From Tubiluchus corallicola (taxonomy: Eukaryota; Priapulida; Priapulimorpha; Priapulimorphida; Tubiluchidae): a stretch of 64,000 nucleotides of DNA. Of the stretch, positions 48,301 to 56,091 are shown piece by piece. A model generated the notes under the pieces. The model made no database searches. It saw nothing but the letters and a program-made list of their open reading frames with translations, and was not told where the DNA came from. The stretch lies in NCBI GenBank assembly GCA_030141605.1, contig JAQGDQ010000378.1, positions 156,501-220,500 of the forward strand, given 5' to 3'. A program made the translations under genes and the position numbers. The stretch's first letter is position 1. Each line of letters starts with the position of its first letter.

Positions 48301-49022
48301 CGATATTCAAAAATTAATAAATTGGAAATGTTTTGGGAAACTGAAGTTTCTGTAGCCCAAAAGTTAATTAGTAAAACTGCACAAGAATTTGCTTTTTCTA
48401 AGTACAAGTGTGTGATGTCATAATGTTATCAAATTGTTTGCACTCAAATGATGAAATGTTGAAGGTAAATGGAAGTTTAAAAAAATTAATAATGTGCAAT
48501 CTATAAAATACATTTTAAAAGCATTCTATAGTCTATGACAAATTACAATGGATGTGATTTCAAAAACGTATAGAAAATGCTACAACTTTTGTCTCCAAAA
48601 TAACAAGACAACTGTAGTCTTATACATACCCTAATTTCATGATTGACTGAGCCTGGTGTTTCTGGTGTGGACAGCAAGAGGACATTATTCTGTGTTCCTT
48701 TTACGACAATTTTTCTAGCTTTGTAGTACTCGTCCGTGGCTGTGTCGACCACCAACAACTTGGCTTCATCGGGAAACTGTTTAACTCGTTCCACGACCTG
48801 CCGGTGGTTCTCGTTGGCGATGTTGATGTCGTTGACTTCAACGATGCGATCCCCGGCTTTTAAGCCGGCCGCTTCGGCAGGTGAACCTGGGTCCACTTTT
48901 CCGATGTACTGCCCAGGCTTGGACTTGTCAGCACGCAGGTTAAATCCATATCCTTCGTAGTGTGACCATTTTACAATCCGGCACATGCGAGGTGCAGGCG
49001 CATCAGGAGGAATATCTGCCAT
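21094..49022 (-). CDS. NHERF1-like: Giant NHERF-family scaffold: 17 PDZ domains plus C-terminal ezrin-binding-like tail (20 coding exons)
   Basis: Coding exons in transcript order: 49022-48630, 43663-43445, 40711-40448, 39902-39471, 38125-37724, 37204-36827, 36362-35994, 35614-35255, 35082-34723, 34550-34191, 34001-33633, 32603-32244, 31080-30721, 30369-29968, 29650-29243, 28919-28548, 26443-26006, 24334-24080, 22846-22667 and 21309-21094. They give 6,897 bp, or 2,298 residues, and all junctions are phase 0. Each PDZ unit begins R-x-C-x-(I/V/L)-x-(K/R), carries the NHERF-type loop GYGF (GFGF in PDZ17), then SPA..GGL, D-R-(V/I)-(I/V)-E-V-N, and an alpha-B helix starting with His in 16 of 17. 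The tail MDIKQKYEMLNKL resembles the NHERF1/2 ezrin-binding helix. NHERFs link membrane transporters and receptors to ERM proteins and actin under the apical membrane. The family assignment is strong. Possible alternative isoforms and 5' UTR exons are not resolved. Confidence 0.93.
21558..22026. mobile_element. hAT-like MITE in the scaffold's last intron
   Basis: A 469-bp element beginning TAGTGTTG and ending CAACACTA, with subterminal CCGGATAC/GGATATCC repeats in opposite orientations. It is flanked by CTATATAG and CTACATAG, an 8-bp duplication with 7 of 8 matching. No transposase. Confidence 0.82.
22667..22846 (-). CDS. NHERF1-like: Scaffold exon 19: C-terminal half of PDZ17
   Basis: It starts VVEKIKAISDETKLLVVDEA and ends IQYIKTPVPRPGSR, then EPEVE. 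It is very similar to exon 3, the equivalent half of PDZ2. Confidence 0.93.
22969..23251. mobile_element. Possible hAT-like remnant
   Basis: The right end ATACGCCACTG read in reverse gives CAGTGGCGTATTAG. A similar GTGGTGTATTAG occurs at 22972. The target duplication is not recognisable, so the limits are approximate. Confidence 0.42.
23811..24105. repeat. 59-bp minisatellite, five copies, overlapping an exon end
   Basis: Five units start near 23811, 23870, 23929, 23988 and 24047. Each unit (minus strand) holds the last ~26 bp of exon 18 (GTGGAGCA-TGTACACACTCACAG) plus a GTAAT donor and 30 bp of intron. Copies differ by only a few bases. Confidence 0.93.
24080..24334 (-). CDS. NHERF1-like: Scaffold exon 18: N-terminal half of PDZ17
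   Basis: It encodes PRYCHVCKWPDFPGFGFSL, SPADFAGL, DRIIEVNKENVEHCTHSQ. The loop is GFGF, unique in the protein. The exon end and donor are one unit of a 59-bp tandem repeat that extends into the intron. Confidence 0.93.
24335..26005 (-). other. Scaffold intron between PDZ16 and PDZ17 exons
   Basis: 1.67 kb, AT-rich. I see no exon or repeat I can name in it. Confidence 0.6.
26006..26443 (-). CDS. NHERF1-like: Scaffold exon 17: PDZ16, lacking the alpha-B His
   Basis: It encodes PRLCKIHKWPDFEGYGFCL, SPAEAGGL, DFIIEVNGVNVEKRSC, then EEIETYIKQSP. The alpha-B position that binds a Ser/Thr hydroxyl in class I PDZ domains is Cys instead of His, and D-R is D-F. I chose the acceptor gcaag at 26444-26445 because it keeps phase 0. 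Confidence 0.9.
26444..28547 (-). other. Scaffold intron between PDZ15 and PDZ16 exons
   Basis: 2.1 kb without a recognised exon. It includes the 96-bp imperfect tandem duplication listed separately. Confidence 0.6.
26966..27157. repeat. 96-bp imperfect tandem duplication
   Basis: Two units begin ATATGCATTTTATATATGA at about 26966 and 27062. Both contain CTTACAA-ATAGTACAGCA followed by GTA(T/C)AATAAGGTA. Confidence 0.8.
28548..28919 (-). CDS. NHERF1-like: Scaffold exon 16: PDZ15
   Basis: The lead VVSVISEIAEGAPKPRKC resembles that of PDZ14. It then has GYGFNL, SPAYAGGL and DRIVEVNDDNIDGKSH, and ends LLEAP before GTATGT. Confidence 0.94.
29243..29650 (-). CDS. NHERF1-like: Scaffold exon 15: PDZ14
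   Basis: The lead IIEAVKEIAEDAPKPRLC precedes GYGFTL, GPAHSAGL, DRIVEVNGTNISGLSH. It ends VPRPGTAEPERK. Confidence 0.94.
29968..30369 (-). CDS. NHERF1-like: Scaffold exon 14: PDZ13
   Basis: A short charged lead (VAERVEEVLNDAPEIRLC) precedes GYGFNL, SPAETGGL and NDRVVEVNGQNIEDKGH. It ends RIETPESRPARVAEQ. Confidence 0.94.
30721..31080 (-). CDS. NHERF1-like: Scaffold exon 13: PDZ12
   Basis: It encodes GPAPSARLCTIRKLPNYEGY, SGSPAESGGL and EVNWQNVEDKSHSDIV. It belongs to the PDZ7-10 subfamily although PDZ11 intervenes. Confidence 0.94.
32244..32603 (-). CDS. NHERF1-like: Scaffold exon 12: PDZ11
   Basis: It encodes VRQCTIRKWPDYEGYGFNL, SPAEAGGL and DRVIEVNGRNVEEESH. It keeps Gly in EVNG, unlike the flanking EVNW copies, and has the basic stretch KARRITIKS. 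Confidence 0.94.
33633..34001 (-). CDS. NHERF1-like: Scaffold exon 11: PDZ10
   Basis: Close relative of PDZ7-9 (GPAPSARLCTIRKVPDYEGY, EVNWQNVEDKSH), with HYDKDKLYE and SNDNEVIFLVAD as differences. It is three residues longer (VVAQIPEQ end). Its downstream intron differs from the 532-bp unit, so it split off earlier. Confidence 0.94.
34191..34550 (-). CDS. NHERF1-like: Scaffold exon 10: PDZ9 (recent duplicate)
   Basis: Third copy of the 532-bp-spaced unit. It ends KLETPLVEQE before GTATGC, the same donor as PDZ7 and PDZ8. Confidence 0.95.
34723..35082 (-). CDS. NHERF1-like: Scaffold exon 9: PDZ8 (recent duplicate)
   Basis: A 120-residue unit whose protein sequence is identical to PDZ9 as far as I can read. 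The exon and following intron repeat with exactly 532-bp spacing. Confidence 0.95.
35255..35614 (-). CDS. NHERF1-like: Scaffold exon 8: PDZ7 (recent duplicate)
   Basis: A 120-residue unit almost identical to PDZ8 and PDZ9. The visible residue change is SNSN for SNSD before HVVFLVADLKT. It starts GPAPSARLCTIRKVPNYEGY and has EVNWQNVEDKSH. Confidence 0.95.
35994..36362 (-). CDS. NHERF1-like: Scaffold exon 7: PDZ6
   Basis: It encodes PRECVIHRWPDYKGYGFAL, GPADAGGL and DDVVVEINGKNISGWSH. The D-R pair is D-V and EVN is EIN, so it is a diverged copy with an intact loop and alpha-B His. Confidence 0.93.
36827..37204 (-). CDS. NHERF1-like: Scaffold exon 6: PDZ5
   Basis: It encodes IRECLVRKWPDFSGYGFTL, SPADLAGL and NDQVVEVNGKNIVGAEH. 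The usual D-R before the beta strand is D-Q here, a change within a conserved position. Confidence 0.94.
37724..38125 (-). CDS. NHERF1-like: Scaffold exon 5: PDZ4
   Basis: An acidic lead (EIEKEPEASEED) precedes IRHCTIRKWPKYSGYGFTL. It has GPADAGGL rather than SPA, DRVVEVNETNVEGLSH, and the end RLETPEEQP. Confidence 0.94.
38771..38834. repeat. 32-bp tandem duplication
   Basis: AGCACCTATCTATGTGGTGC plus 12 bp occurs twice, perfectly, in the intron between the PDZ3 and PDZ4 exons. Confidence 0.9.
39471..39902 (-). CDS. NHERF1-like: Scaffold exon 4: PDZ3
   Basis: A whole PDZ domain in one exon: PRLCHIRKW, GYGFNL, SPADMGGL, DRVIEVNGDNVEGLPH. It shares the IATPVPRPR end with PDZ2 and PDZ17. Confidence 0.94.
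40448..40711 (-). CDS. NHERF1-like: Scaffold exon 3: C-terminal half of PDZ2 and acidic linker
   Basis: It starts VVDKIRAIPHETKLLVVDRD and ends the domain with IKYIKTPVPRPRPG. About 35 residues rich in Glu, Ser and Pro follow, the longest linker in the protein. The donor is CGAAA|GTAAGG. Confidence 0.92.
41160..41309. mobile_element. Possible short pogo-like MITE
   Basis: A 150-bp segment flanked by TA, starting CAGTCACATCT and ending ATATAACTG. Inner motifs CATTAAGTGAG and GCGTTAAGCAAG are related. The inverted termini match imperfectly. Confidence 0.42.
42156..42245. repeat. 45-bp tandem duplication
   Basis: TCTGCCACAA(C/T)ATTTGA starts both units, at 42156 and 42201, with four or so mismatches between units. 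Confidence 0.85.
43445..43663 (-). CDS. NHERF1-like: Scaffold exon 2: N-terminal half of PDZ2
   Basis: It encodes ELPDDAPIVRLCHLVKW, GYGFNL, SPADMAGL, DRIVEVN and LPHAQ, where it is interrupted in alpha-B by a phase-0 donor. The rest of the domain is 2.7 kb away in exon 3. Confidence 0.93.
43664..48629 (-). other. Scaffold intron between PDZ1 and PDZ2 exons
   Basis: 4.97 kb, the largest intron of the gene. It contains the long foldback element at about 45052-45999. Short open frames here show no PDZ signature. Confidence 0.65.
45052..45999. mobile_element. Foldback element with ~275-bp inverted arms
   Basis: The left arm (45052-45330) and right arm (45728-45999) are diverged reverse complements. 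Shared blocks are TGTTAAACAAGGCCTAAATT, ATAAGTCTTAAATTT, CACAAATTTGAACATTCATT and GGCCTTTTTCTG. A ~400-bp core lies between. The ends are approximate and no transposase is seen. Confidence 0.8.
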
Positions 49023-49038
49023 TGCTTATGTTGCTTTT
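48630..49038 (-). CDS. NHERF1-like: Scaffold exon 1: 5' UTR end, start codon and PDZ1
   Basis: The ATG at 49022-49020 opens MADIPPDAPAPRMC. A good acceptor (ttgttccag) lies 16 bp upstream of it, so the 5' UTR is spliced. PDZ1 has GYGFNL, SPAEAAGL, DRIVEVN and alpha-B His in ENHRQVV. The exon ends phase 0 at ATTAGG|GTATGT. Confidence 0.93.
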
Positions 49039-49950
49039 CTGGAACAAATACAAAATTACCTCTTAATGATTGCCATTATCTATGCATTACAAAATTTTTA
49101 AAAGCACTTAAAAGCACACCTTTTTAGGCAGCATTATGAACCATAGCATTATCTGTACATGTTGTAGAATATGTTGGTAACAATTTTACGAGGCTTTTAG
49201 AACCGATCTTATAATCTTATAGCACTATTTACAATGACTATAAGTTTGTGATTTTAGAATGATTATCTTTATAACGCCTGTTCATGTAAATGTAATTTAT
49301 AAGTCTTTTTAACTGTAAAGTGAGATCATATCGAGATCTCGATGTGATGCATTATATAAATATTAAATTACTATATTATTATTAATTAATGCCAGCATAA
49401 GATAATTATTATAGACTATCTGAACTCAAATATCGTAACATGGCATTTTGTACACGAGTTTTTCATAAAGATATGGTAAACAAGAAAACAATTTGTTTAC
49501 AAAACAATTTCCGAAACCCATCCATCAGTAGTTAAAGAAATATTAGGAGTATTGTGTAAAACATCTGACAAAAACATGTACACCTACACTGCACAGATTA
49601 GAAAACAAAAATTTTATATTCTACTATATGAGCTAGAAACTTTAAAAAAATACATTTCATATAGGCCTATACATGTTGGCACCCAAAATGTGTGAAACTC
49701 AATGATGCAAACTGCAAGCGCAACCTACTGGTCCTGTGCACTGACTTGACTTTCCTATCTGGACAATGCTTGGCTGGTGTAGGCAGGGGTAGTGGTCTAC
49801 ATCATGCTTAGTCCATTTTGTAAAGACTATGCAACTCTTTTTAGTAAATTCTTATACAACATCAAACTTCAAACACAAATGTAGAGTTTGAAGTGAAAAA
49901 AATAAACAAAATATTGTTATAAAAGTGATTAAAACAACAAGTGATTAATG

Positions 49951-50066
49951 AGCACAACATTGTAATAGGTCAATAATATATACGTTTATATATATATATA
50001 TATATAGATGCTCTGATGAAGATTTTAATCGAAATTAGTTATTGATCAATTACAATGTTGGTATTG
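49951..50066. repeat. Palindromic hairpin around a TA microsatellite
   Basis: CAACATTGTAATAGGTCAAT at about 49955 pairs with ATTGATCAATTACAATGTTG at 50041. A (TA)n run at about 49988-50006 and a short spacer lie between. It may be a small MITE. Confidence 0.7.
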
Positions 50067-50634
50067 TGCGCAATATTTTCATTACCCAGTACATTATAGC
50101 ATCACTTGTAAAATGGGCATACACGGTATTTATTTTATTTTATTTCGACTGAAATAAACAAAATAACTTTTTTAAGGAGAAAAGCAACAAATGGTAAGGC
50201 TAATTTCCACGCATAATTTACATGCAAATAGCACGACAGTGTCTACAATTCTTCGTTTCTTCACAACTTTTAATGTTGTCCTCAAGTAACGCGTAAACAA
50301 AATAAAGTCTGTAAAAGTCTAAAACTCCACAAAAATCTATGTCACAGGTCTATGGCCGGAGGAATATTCAGGAAGCAAAGCTTAACCAGCAGCATGCAAT
50401 AGACATGCTAATGTGTAACCTACAATTACCAGAGCCCTACACAGTCACCTGCTGTCTGCACTGAATAATAAATATTCAATCTTGAAGCATGCTTTCAAAA
50501 AACCCAGCATGTCAACATTAGAGTGACAATCATAATGAAAAATCATAAACATAAACAAGAAGCTTAATACAATGTCGGCCAGCAGGATTTATAGAAAAAG
50601 GCATACGAGTTGGACTGGCTTATTTATTTCCAAG

Positions 50635-51035
50635 CAGGGTTGTGGAGTCAGTACATTAAACTCCGACTCAGACTCCGGGTTCTAAAATTTTAGATGCAAC
50701 TCCAACTCTGACCCCAACTCCGACTACTGCCTATAAATAATCGTTTGTAGAAGTCTCAATATTTAGCTACAGTGGCATTTCATCACTACTCTCTACGCTT
50801 GGAAAACAGTCTAGCTGCTTAAACACCAATACAAAATCGTTGTTAGGCCTAAATGTGTTAAAAGTTAAAAGTAACTGGAGTTTAAGTTTGTTTATTTTTA
50901 ACCAACTCTAACACCGACTCCTTTAACAATAAGTGTACTCCCGAGTCCTGTGACTCCGACTCCAAAACCCTCAGTTTTAACAACTCCGACTACTTTAGCA
51001 GTAAATTTACTGCCGACTCCGACTCCACAGACCTG
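50635..51035. mobile_element. hAT-like MITE rich in GACTCC repeats
   Basis: A 401-bp element starting CAGGGTTGTGGAGTC and ending GACTCCACAGACCTG. It is flanked by TTTCCAAG and TTTCCAAC, an 8-bp duplication with 7 of 8 matching. The interior has many CCGACTCC and CCAACTC motifs. Confidence 0.85.
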
Positions 51036-51074
51036 TTTCCAACCATTTCAAAATTACATTTAATTAACAAACTT

Positions 51075-51326
51075 GTAAAATAACTGCTGCAAAAAGATGA
51101 CACTTCCTAAATGCTGGATATCAGATTGAATATCAAATGACCAGTTGTCAAATAAACAAATCATACATGTACTGAGGGACTGAACAGTGAACAGGTGCAC
51201 GTAAAATAACTGCTGCAAAAAGATGACACTTCCTAAATGCTGGATATCAGATTGAATATCAAATGACCAGTTGTCAAATAAGCAAATCGTACATGTACTG
51301 AGGGACTGAACAGTGAACAGGTGCAC
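51075..51326. repeat. 126-bp perfect-register tandem duplication
   Basis: Two adjacent units (51075-51200 and 51201-51326) differ at only about two positions. Both begin GTAAAATAACTGCTGC and end AACAGGTGCAC. The duplication is recent. Confidence 0.95.
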
Positions 51327-53084
51327 GTAATAACCCATAACCCTTAGAGTGCACAATCTGAATTGTATTCACAACCAGCCAAAGACTAAGCAACGATGAT
51401 TACTAAGGTCAATGACTAAAGGGGAGGTGCGTAGTAAAAGATACTTAACAGCTACCTATGTAAGTCATAAAATGGTGACTTTTGAATGGCAGATGCAAAG
51501 TAGGTAGCCGGTACAACTTACAAGAAATAGAACATTTTGCTCAGAGGCATGCAATGCGAAAATAATGAGATGCTTTGACTTCAGCCACAAGATAAAATGT
51601 TTATGAATATCAGTAACTTTCCAGTTTATTAAAGCACCAAAAGTCGATTTTGCTATAGATAATAATCACAAATTTTGACAACCTTGAAACTCGTGAGGGC
51701 GTATAATTTACTATGCTCATATTTCCTGACATATTTCCCCTTGGTATTAGCTTCAAGATTTGCAGCATCAGACTTAGAAGTTGTCGGGAATATTATAGTT
51801 CAAGTCTAAAGAAATCAGAAACCCATGTCCTTATCTGCTGAATCAATACATATAGATCTTTATAAGTTAAGCACCTAAATAGTGAGCATTAATTAATGGA
51901 AGCCACTTACCTTTATGCAAAAAAAGTTGAGAACTTGACCATAAGTAAAATACATTACTTATTATATATTACATATTATCAACACGTTAATCTGCTCACT
52001 TTAACAGAGAGCTCTGAAAGCAGAGACTCCAATGGTGAATGCGTACAACCTGTTGTGCCATAGCGCATGTATGCTGAAAACCAAACAGCATCCGAATGCT
52101 ATTCAAAATTTCACTGAATCACGTTTTTCTTACTTGAATTTTGACAAGACAATTAAATTTCATTCTTCTCCAAAATTACCGCACAAGTTTACAAAAAATG
52201 ACATTTTAGTCCCTAAAAATAGCCGATAATGCTAGGCCTTGCAAATGTTTTTGCAAAACTAACTATTGTATCTAGTGAATCACTGTAAAACCTATTTTTG
52301 CGAACAAGGAATGAGAAATGTAACATGATAACATTTATTCAATTTATTGTCCTTTATTAACCCCGAACTTGTATTATAACTTTTATAGTACTTAGCTGCT
52401 ACATTACCAGTCTCAGTGTACAGAATTAAATGCTTTGACAAAGATATAAATTCTTTTATTGCACAACTATAACAGGATCTGGAGCAGAGGTCAATGAAAT
52501 AGAGGCTAGAATTTAATACAGATAAATAATTGGTACTCAACACATCCACCTTAAGGCTCAGATTGAGTCCTATTATTACCGTGATGGTAAGAACTTGGCA
52601 AAAACGTCTCAAGACAATGGCCTAGGACTAGGAGTGATCACGTGCCACAACTTTAAACTTTGACACATTTTGATGAAGCATGCTAGACAGCTAACCACAT
52701 GATTGACAGCTATGATTAAGAGATTTTTTGAACCAAGAACCAAAGTTAGATCAGTTAAACAAGGTGTACGTTCAGCCAATTCTTGAATTCGCAAGTGTGG
52801 TTCAGGCCCCTTCAAATTTTTGGTATTAGAAATTGTAACAAGTGCAGAATGGATGCTTAAGGCCAAATTGTGTAACTGACCCCTGTATCTTCTCTGGCGG
52901 CTGCTGATTTGCGGGAAGCACACAAACATCTTCGCACGATAAATCATGCCTCCCAAGCTGTAGCAATTGTGGGTTTACGTGACACTTTTGAAGCCACATA
53001 AACATGCAAGCTAGAACGAACTGTTAAAAGGTACATTCTTCCTTTGTGATGTTATGAAATTACTTTACTTTAATGATGCACTGA

Positions 53085-53805
53085 CTAAGACCTTAGACCT
53101 TCGACCTGTGCAATGTTCTCGTCATCTCTACTAGTGATGAAACTAAAATAGTCTGTGTGCACATGGTTGAAGGATATAGGCCTAGTTTGATACCAAAATC
53201 TTCTCCAATACTGATCTAACCTGACCTTGAATACATTAAGTGATGAGGCAGTGAGAACAACAGGATCTGACAATAAACTCCGGAGATTAAAAATCCACAA
53301 TGAGATATAATGTTGCCTAACTGATGTCCTACAGTATGGTTTCTTCAATTTCGTTGCCATCTAGTTCCTGCTCATCAACTTCAAAGGTAAGTGGGAGGTT
53401 GTATGCACCCTGGATAAACTTGTAGCATTCTGTCATATCACCTCTTGCTCTTCCGTAATGCAAAGATGGTAATACGTAATGGCTGCCAAACGATCTTTGT
53501 AGTCCAATAATTTTAACCAGGAATCAATTCCTGTAATTTTCCTTTTTCAAGCAATTTATAATCCTTGACATAGCAAGGGTAAGTTACAACATGCCCATAT
53601 TCCAACAAGAGCTTCACTGATGACTTATACAGTAGGATACCATTATTTTTAACTGTGATGCATGAAGATTCTTCTTTATCAAACCCAGTAACATGTTACC
53701 ATTATTGACTTGTAGTTGTAGTTCAGCATGTTTACTAAACTTTAGTTCATTATCGACATGTAACCCAAGATCTTCAGTATTAGCTAATGACAAGAAATAT
53801 TGCAA
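53085..53805 (-). mobile_element. Decayed LINE reverse-transcriptase C-terminal fragment
   Basis: On the minus strand, DLGLHVDNELKFSKH, then LLGLIKKN, LLEYGHVV and, at 53085-53360, PYCRTSVRQHYISLWIFNLR and SSLNVFKVRLDQYW follow the order of the post-polymerase part of non-LTR RT proteins (DLGV..D..LKFS.H; LNVFK.RLD..W). Frameshifts and stops separate the pieces, so it is inactive. Confidence 0.78.
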
Positions 53806-54187
53806 TAGTTTGCCAGAGTATACAATTCAAGGTGGGAATGGGCGCTTCTAAGAAATAACATAGTAAAATTTAAAAATGTCACATAGTGCAACGCATACAA
53901 GTTTAAAGCGATTTAATTTACTGTTAGTTTATTTATACTTTATTCAACCATTATTTACCGTGAAACATGTACGATTACAGTATCCCAAGAAATAAAACGA
54001 AACCTTGCAAAACGAAGCTACCACAAACTTATCAAAGTTGTGCAATGTGCAGGCACTAGGATGTACTCGCGATGCAATGGTAACTCAACGCGTTAAGCAC
54101 TCTCAAATCAATTTTAGCCTAAGCATCACGTTTCTGAAAAACACCCGCGGCCAAAAACAATATTATTTCAAATGAGCATGGACTTAC

Positions 54188-54430
54188 CGTGGTCTTGTAA
54201 GTAACACAAAATATTGCCACACCTACATACCTGTTCACTCCAAGTTCAAGTAAATAATCATCAACAGCAAAAGAATACAAGGTGCGCGTGACGCACCGAT
54301 GATCTCAAGCATGATCTTCACACCACTATCAAGCCAAACAGACACGTTGAGTCGTAAATGGGAACTTCTCAGGACGCATTCGCATTCTGTCATTTTCAAG
54401 GCACCATGTTCAAGAGAAACAAAGCAGCCA
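54188..54430 (-). other. Candidate 5' UTR exon of the scaffold gene
   Basis: Minus strand CCACG|GTAAGTCC at 54187 is a strong 5' splice site, with another (GAACAG|GTATGT) about 40 bp upstream. The surrounding sequence is richer in CG than its neighbours. A third strong donor, AAAG|GTAAGT, lies at about 51911. Which one joins the acceptor at 49039 cannot be told. Confidence 0.3.
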
Positions 54431-55799
54431 TGGCCATGATCACAATAACTAATTTTTAATTGTAGGATTCTTTTGCTAACAAATTTATATATGAGACTGT
54501 TAGAAAAAAATAATTATGCTAAACTTGGTTTTTACAAATCATCTGCAACAGAACTAATAAGGTTTCATTAATTGACTGTAATAAAATAAAATGAGTGTTC
54601 CTTGAAGGGTTTGGCAAGCAGAAACATAAGCTTTTTAAATGGAAATATTTAATTAGTAAGGGCATACTCAGTTGGACACAATTTAATTTAGGTTCATACA
54701 AGAGATAACTATTTGCTGTACGCTAAACAGTTTTAATTTTTTAACTTACATACAAAAGTAACAATTAGTCATACAAAGCAATGCCAAAAATACACAGTAA
54801 TTGTAGACAGTAATCGATATGTACAAATAATCACAATTAAATTAGTAGTAAAAGATTAATAAAAAGAATACTGTGCTGTTCAATGTTCAAAAACCACTCC
54901 AGCTAACAGAATACAGACCGTAGCAGTCAATATAAACTAATAAGTCCTGCTACTTAAAATGCAGTAATAATTTTATGCACACCAAAACAAATTTATGATT
55001 CTATAAAAATTGCATAGCTATTATTAGCACGATGATATTACATAATTATACTGAACTATAATAGCTACTTAAGATTACCTGTGTCAGTTATAACACTAAA
55101 AAATATAATGAGGCATTGTAACACAAGACACATCATTTTGCCTAAAAACTTTTAGACTACAGGTGTCACAAAAACAAGAACAGATTTAAACACACAATTT
55201 GTTCAGCATTTCGATAAACAAAATTGTTTAACAATAAAAATAGCGAAATTTGCTGTGAGCATTTCTTCCTATAAACAGGCCACTAGTTTTGGGTTCCAGC
55301 GCCCCGCCTGTTGTCAGACAGAATAACGAATCACTTTTCAATGTGCAAGTGCTGGTGTCACCATTGTCATATTTCATAACTATTCTAGTCAATAAAGCTC
55401 ATTTGATTAGTGAACCACTTTGATGCGATTACTATCCTTTCCCCCATGTTATATACAAATCAGCAGTAAATAATACATTGTATTGTGACTGGTAGCCTCT
55501 TGTGGAAATGCTTAAAGCAAGTCAGTCCAAGTAAATTAAATAGCCACAAATTTGGTCTATATTCTCGCTACTTGGGGAGAGCTTGTTAATAGAAATCATC
55601 ATGAAGTGATGTCTAAAGCTCAAGCAATGGCTATTATTATACTGCGTTGTCAGAGCAAAAATTGGAAAAACACTGGCATGTGCTTATTGTCATACTTGCA
55701 CACACAGACTTTAAAAAATGCTAGTTAGCATCATTAGAAATATGAAATCGAAAAGCACAACAATTAAAATACAGCACAGACTCGGATTAGTGCATTAAA

Positions 55800-56091
55800 T
55801 TAGAAGTTTTCATCGCTGTCATCATCCTCATCATCATCACTGTCAGCTGACTGAGGTTTCTTAAATTGTGTCCTTTTTGCGCTCACAGGTGTACTGCGTC
55901 GTATCACCCTTTTCTGGAGAGCTGAAGGAGACGGACTTTTGTCATGACTAGAAACAGTTTTTCTCGGTCGTGGAGTGGTTGAAGAGCTTGACCTTCGTGG
56001 TGGACTTGGAGCAGACGATGTTCTTCGTTCCACGGATTCCTGATGGCGAGGTGTGGCTGTAATACCAACTTTTTCACGTACAGAAGAAAAA
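55800..56091 (-). CDS. IQCE: IQCE-like terminal exon
   Basis: A Ser/Pro/Arg-rich tail (SSAPSPPRRSSSSTTPRPRK) ends in a strongly acidic SDDDEDDDSDENF before TAA at 55802-55800. The acceptor has a long pyrimidine run (gttttttttttctag). Confidence 0.82.

Larger units (their letters stand above)
49039..55799. other. Region between scaffold start codon exon and IQCE-like gene
   Basis: No protein gene recognised. It should hold the scaffold promoter and 5' UTR exon(s), and contains a palindrome, a hAT-like MITE, a tandem duplication and a decayed LINE. The remainder is AT-rich and unremarkable. Confidence 0.65.

Noticed and set aside
51060-51356. Minus-strand open frame with a repeated peptide
   Set aside because: The repeat is due to the 126-bp tandem duplication, whose unit length is divisible by 3; there is no other sign of coding.
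52292-52956. Two adjoining minus-strand open frames of 106 and 115 codons
   Set aside because: Composition and sequence show no recognisable domain, and no splice partners are visible; too weak to call a gene.
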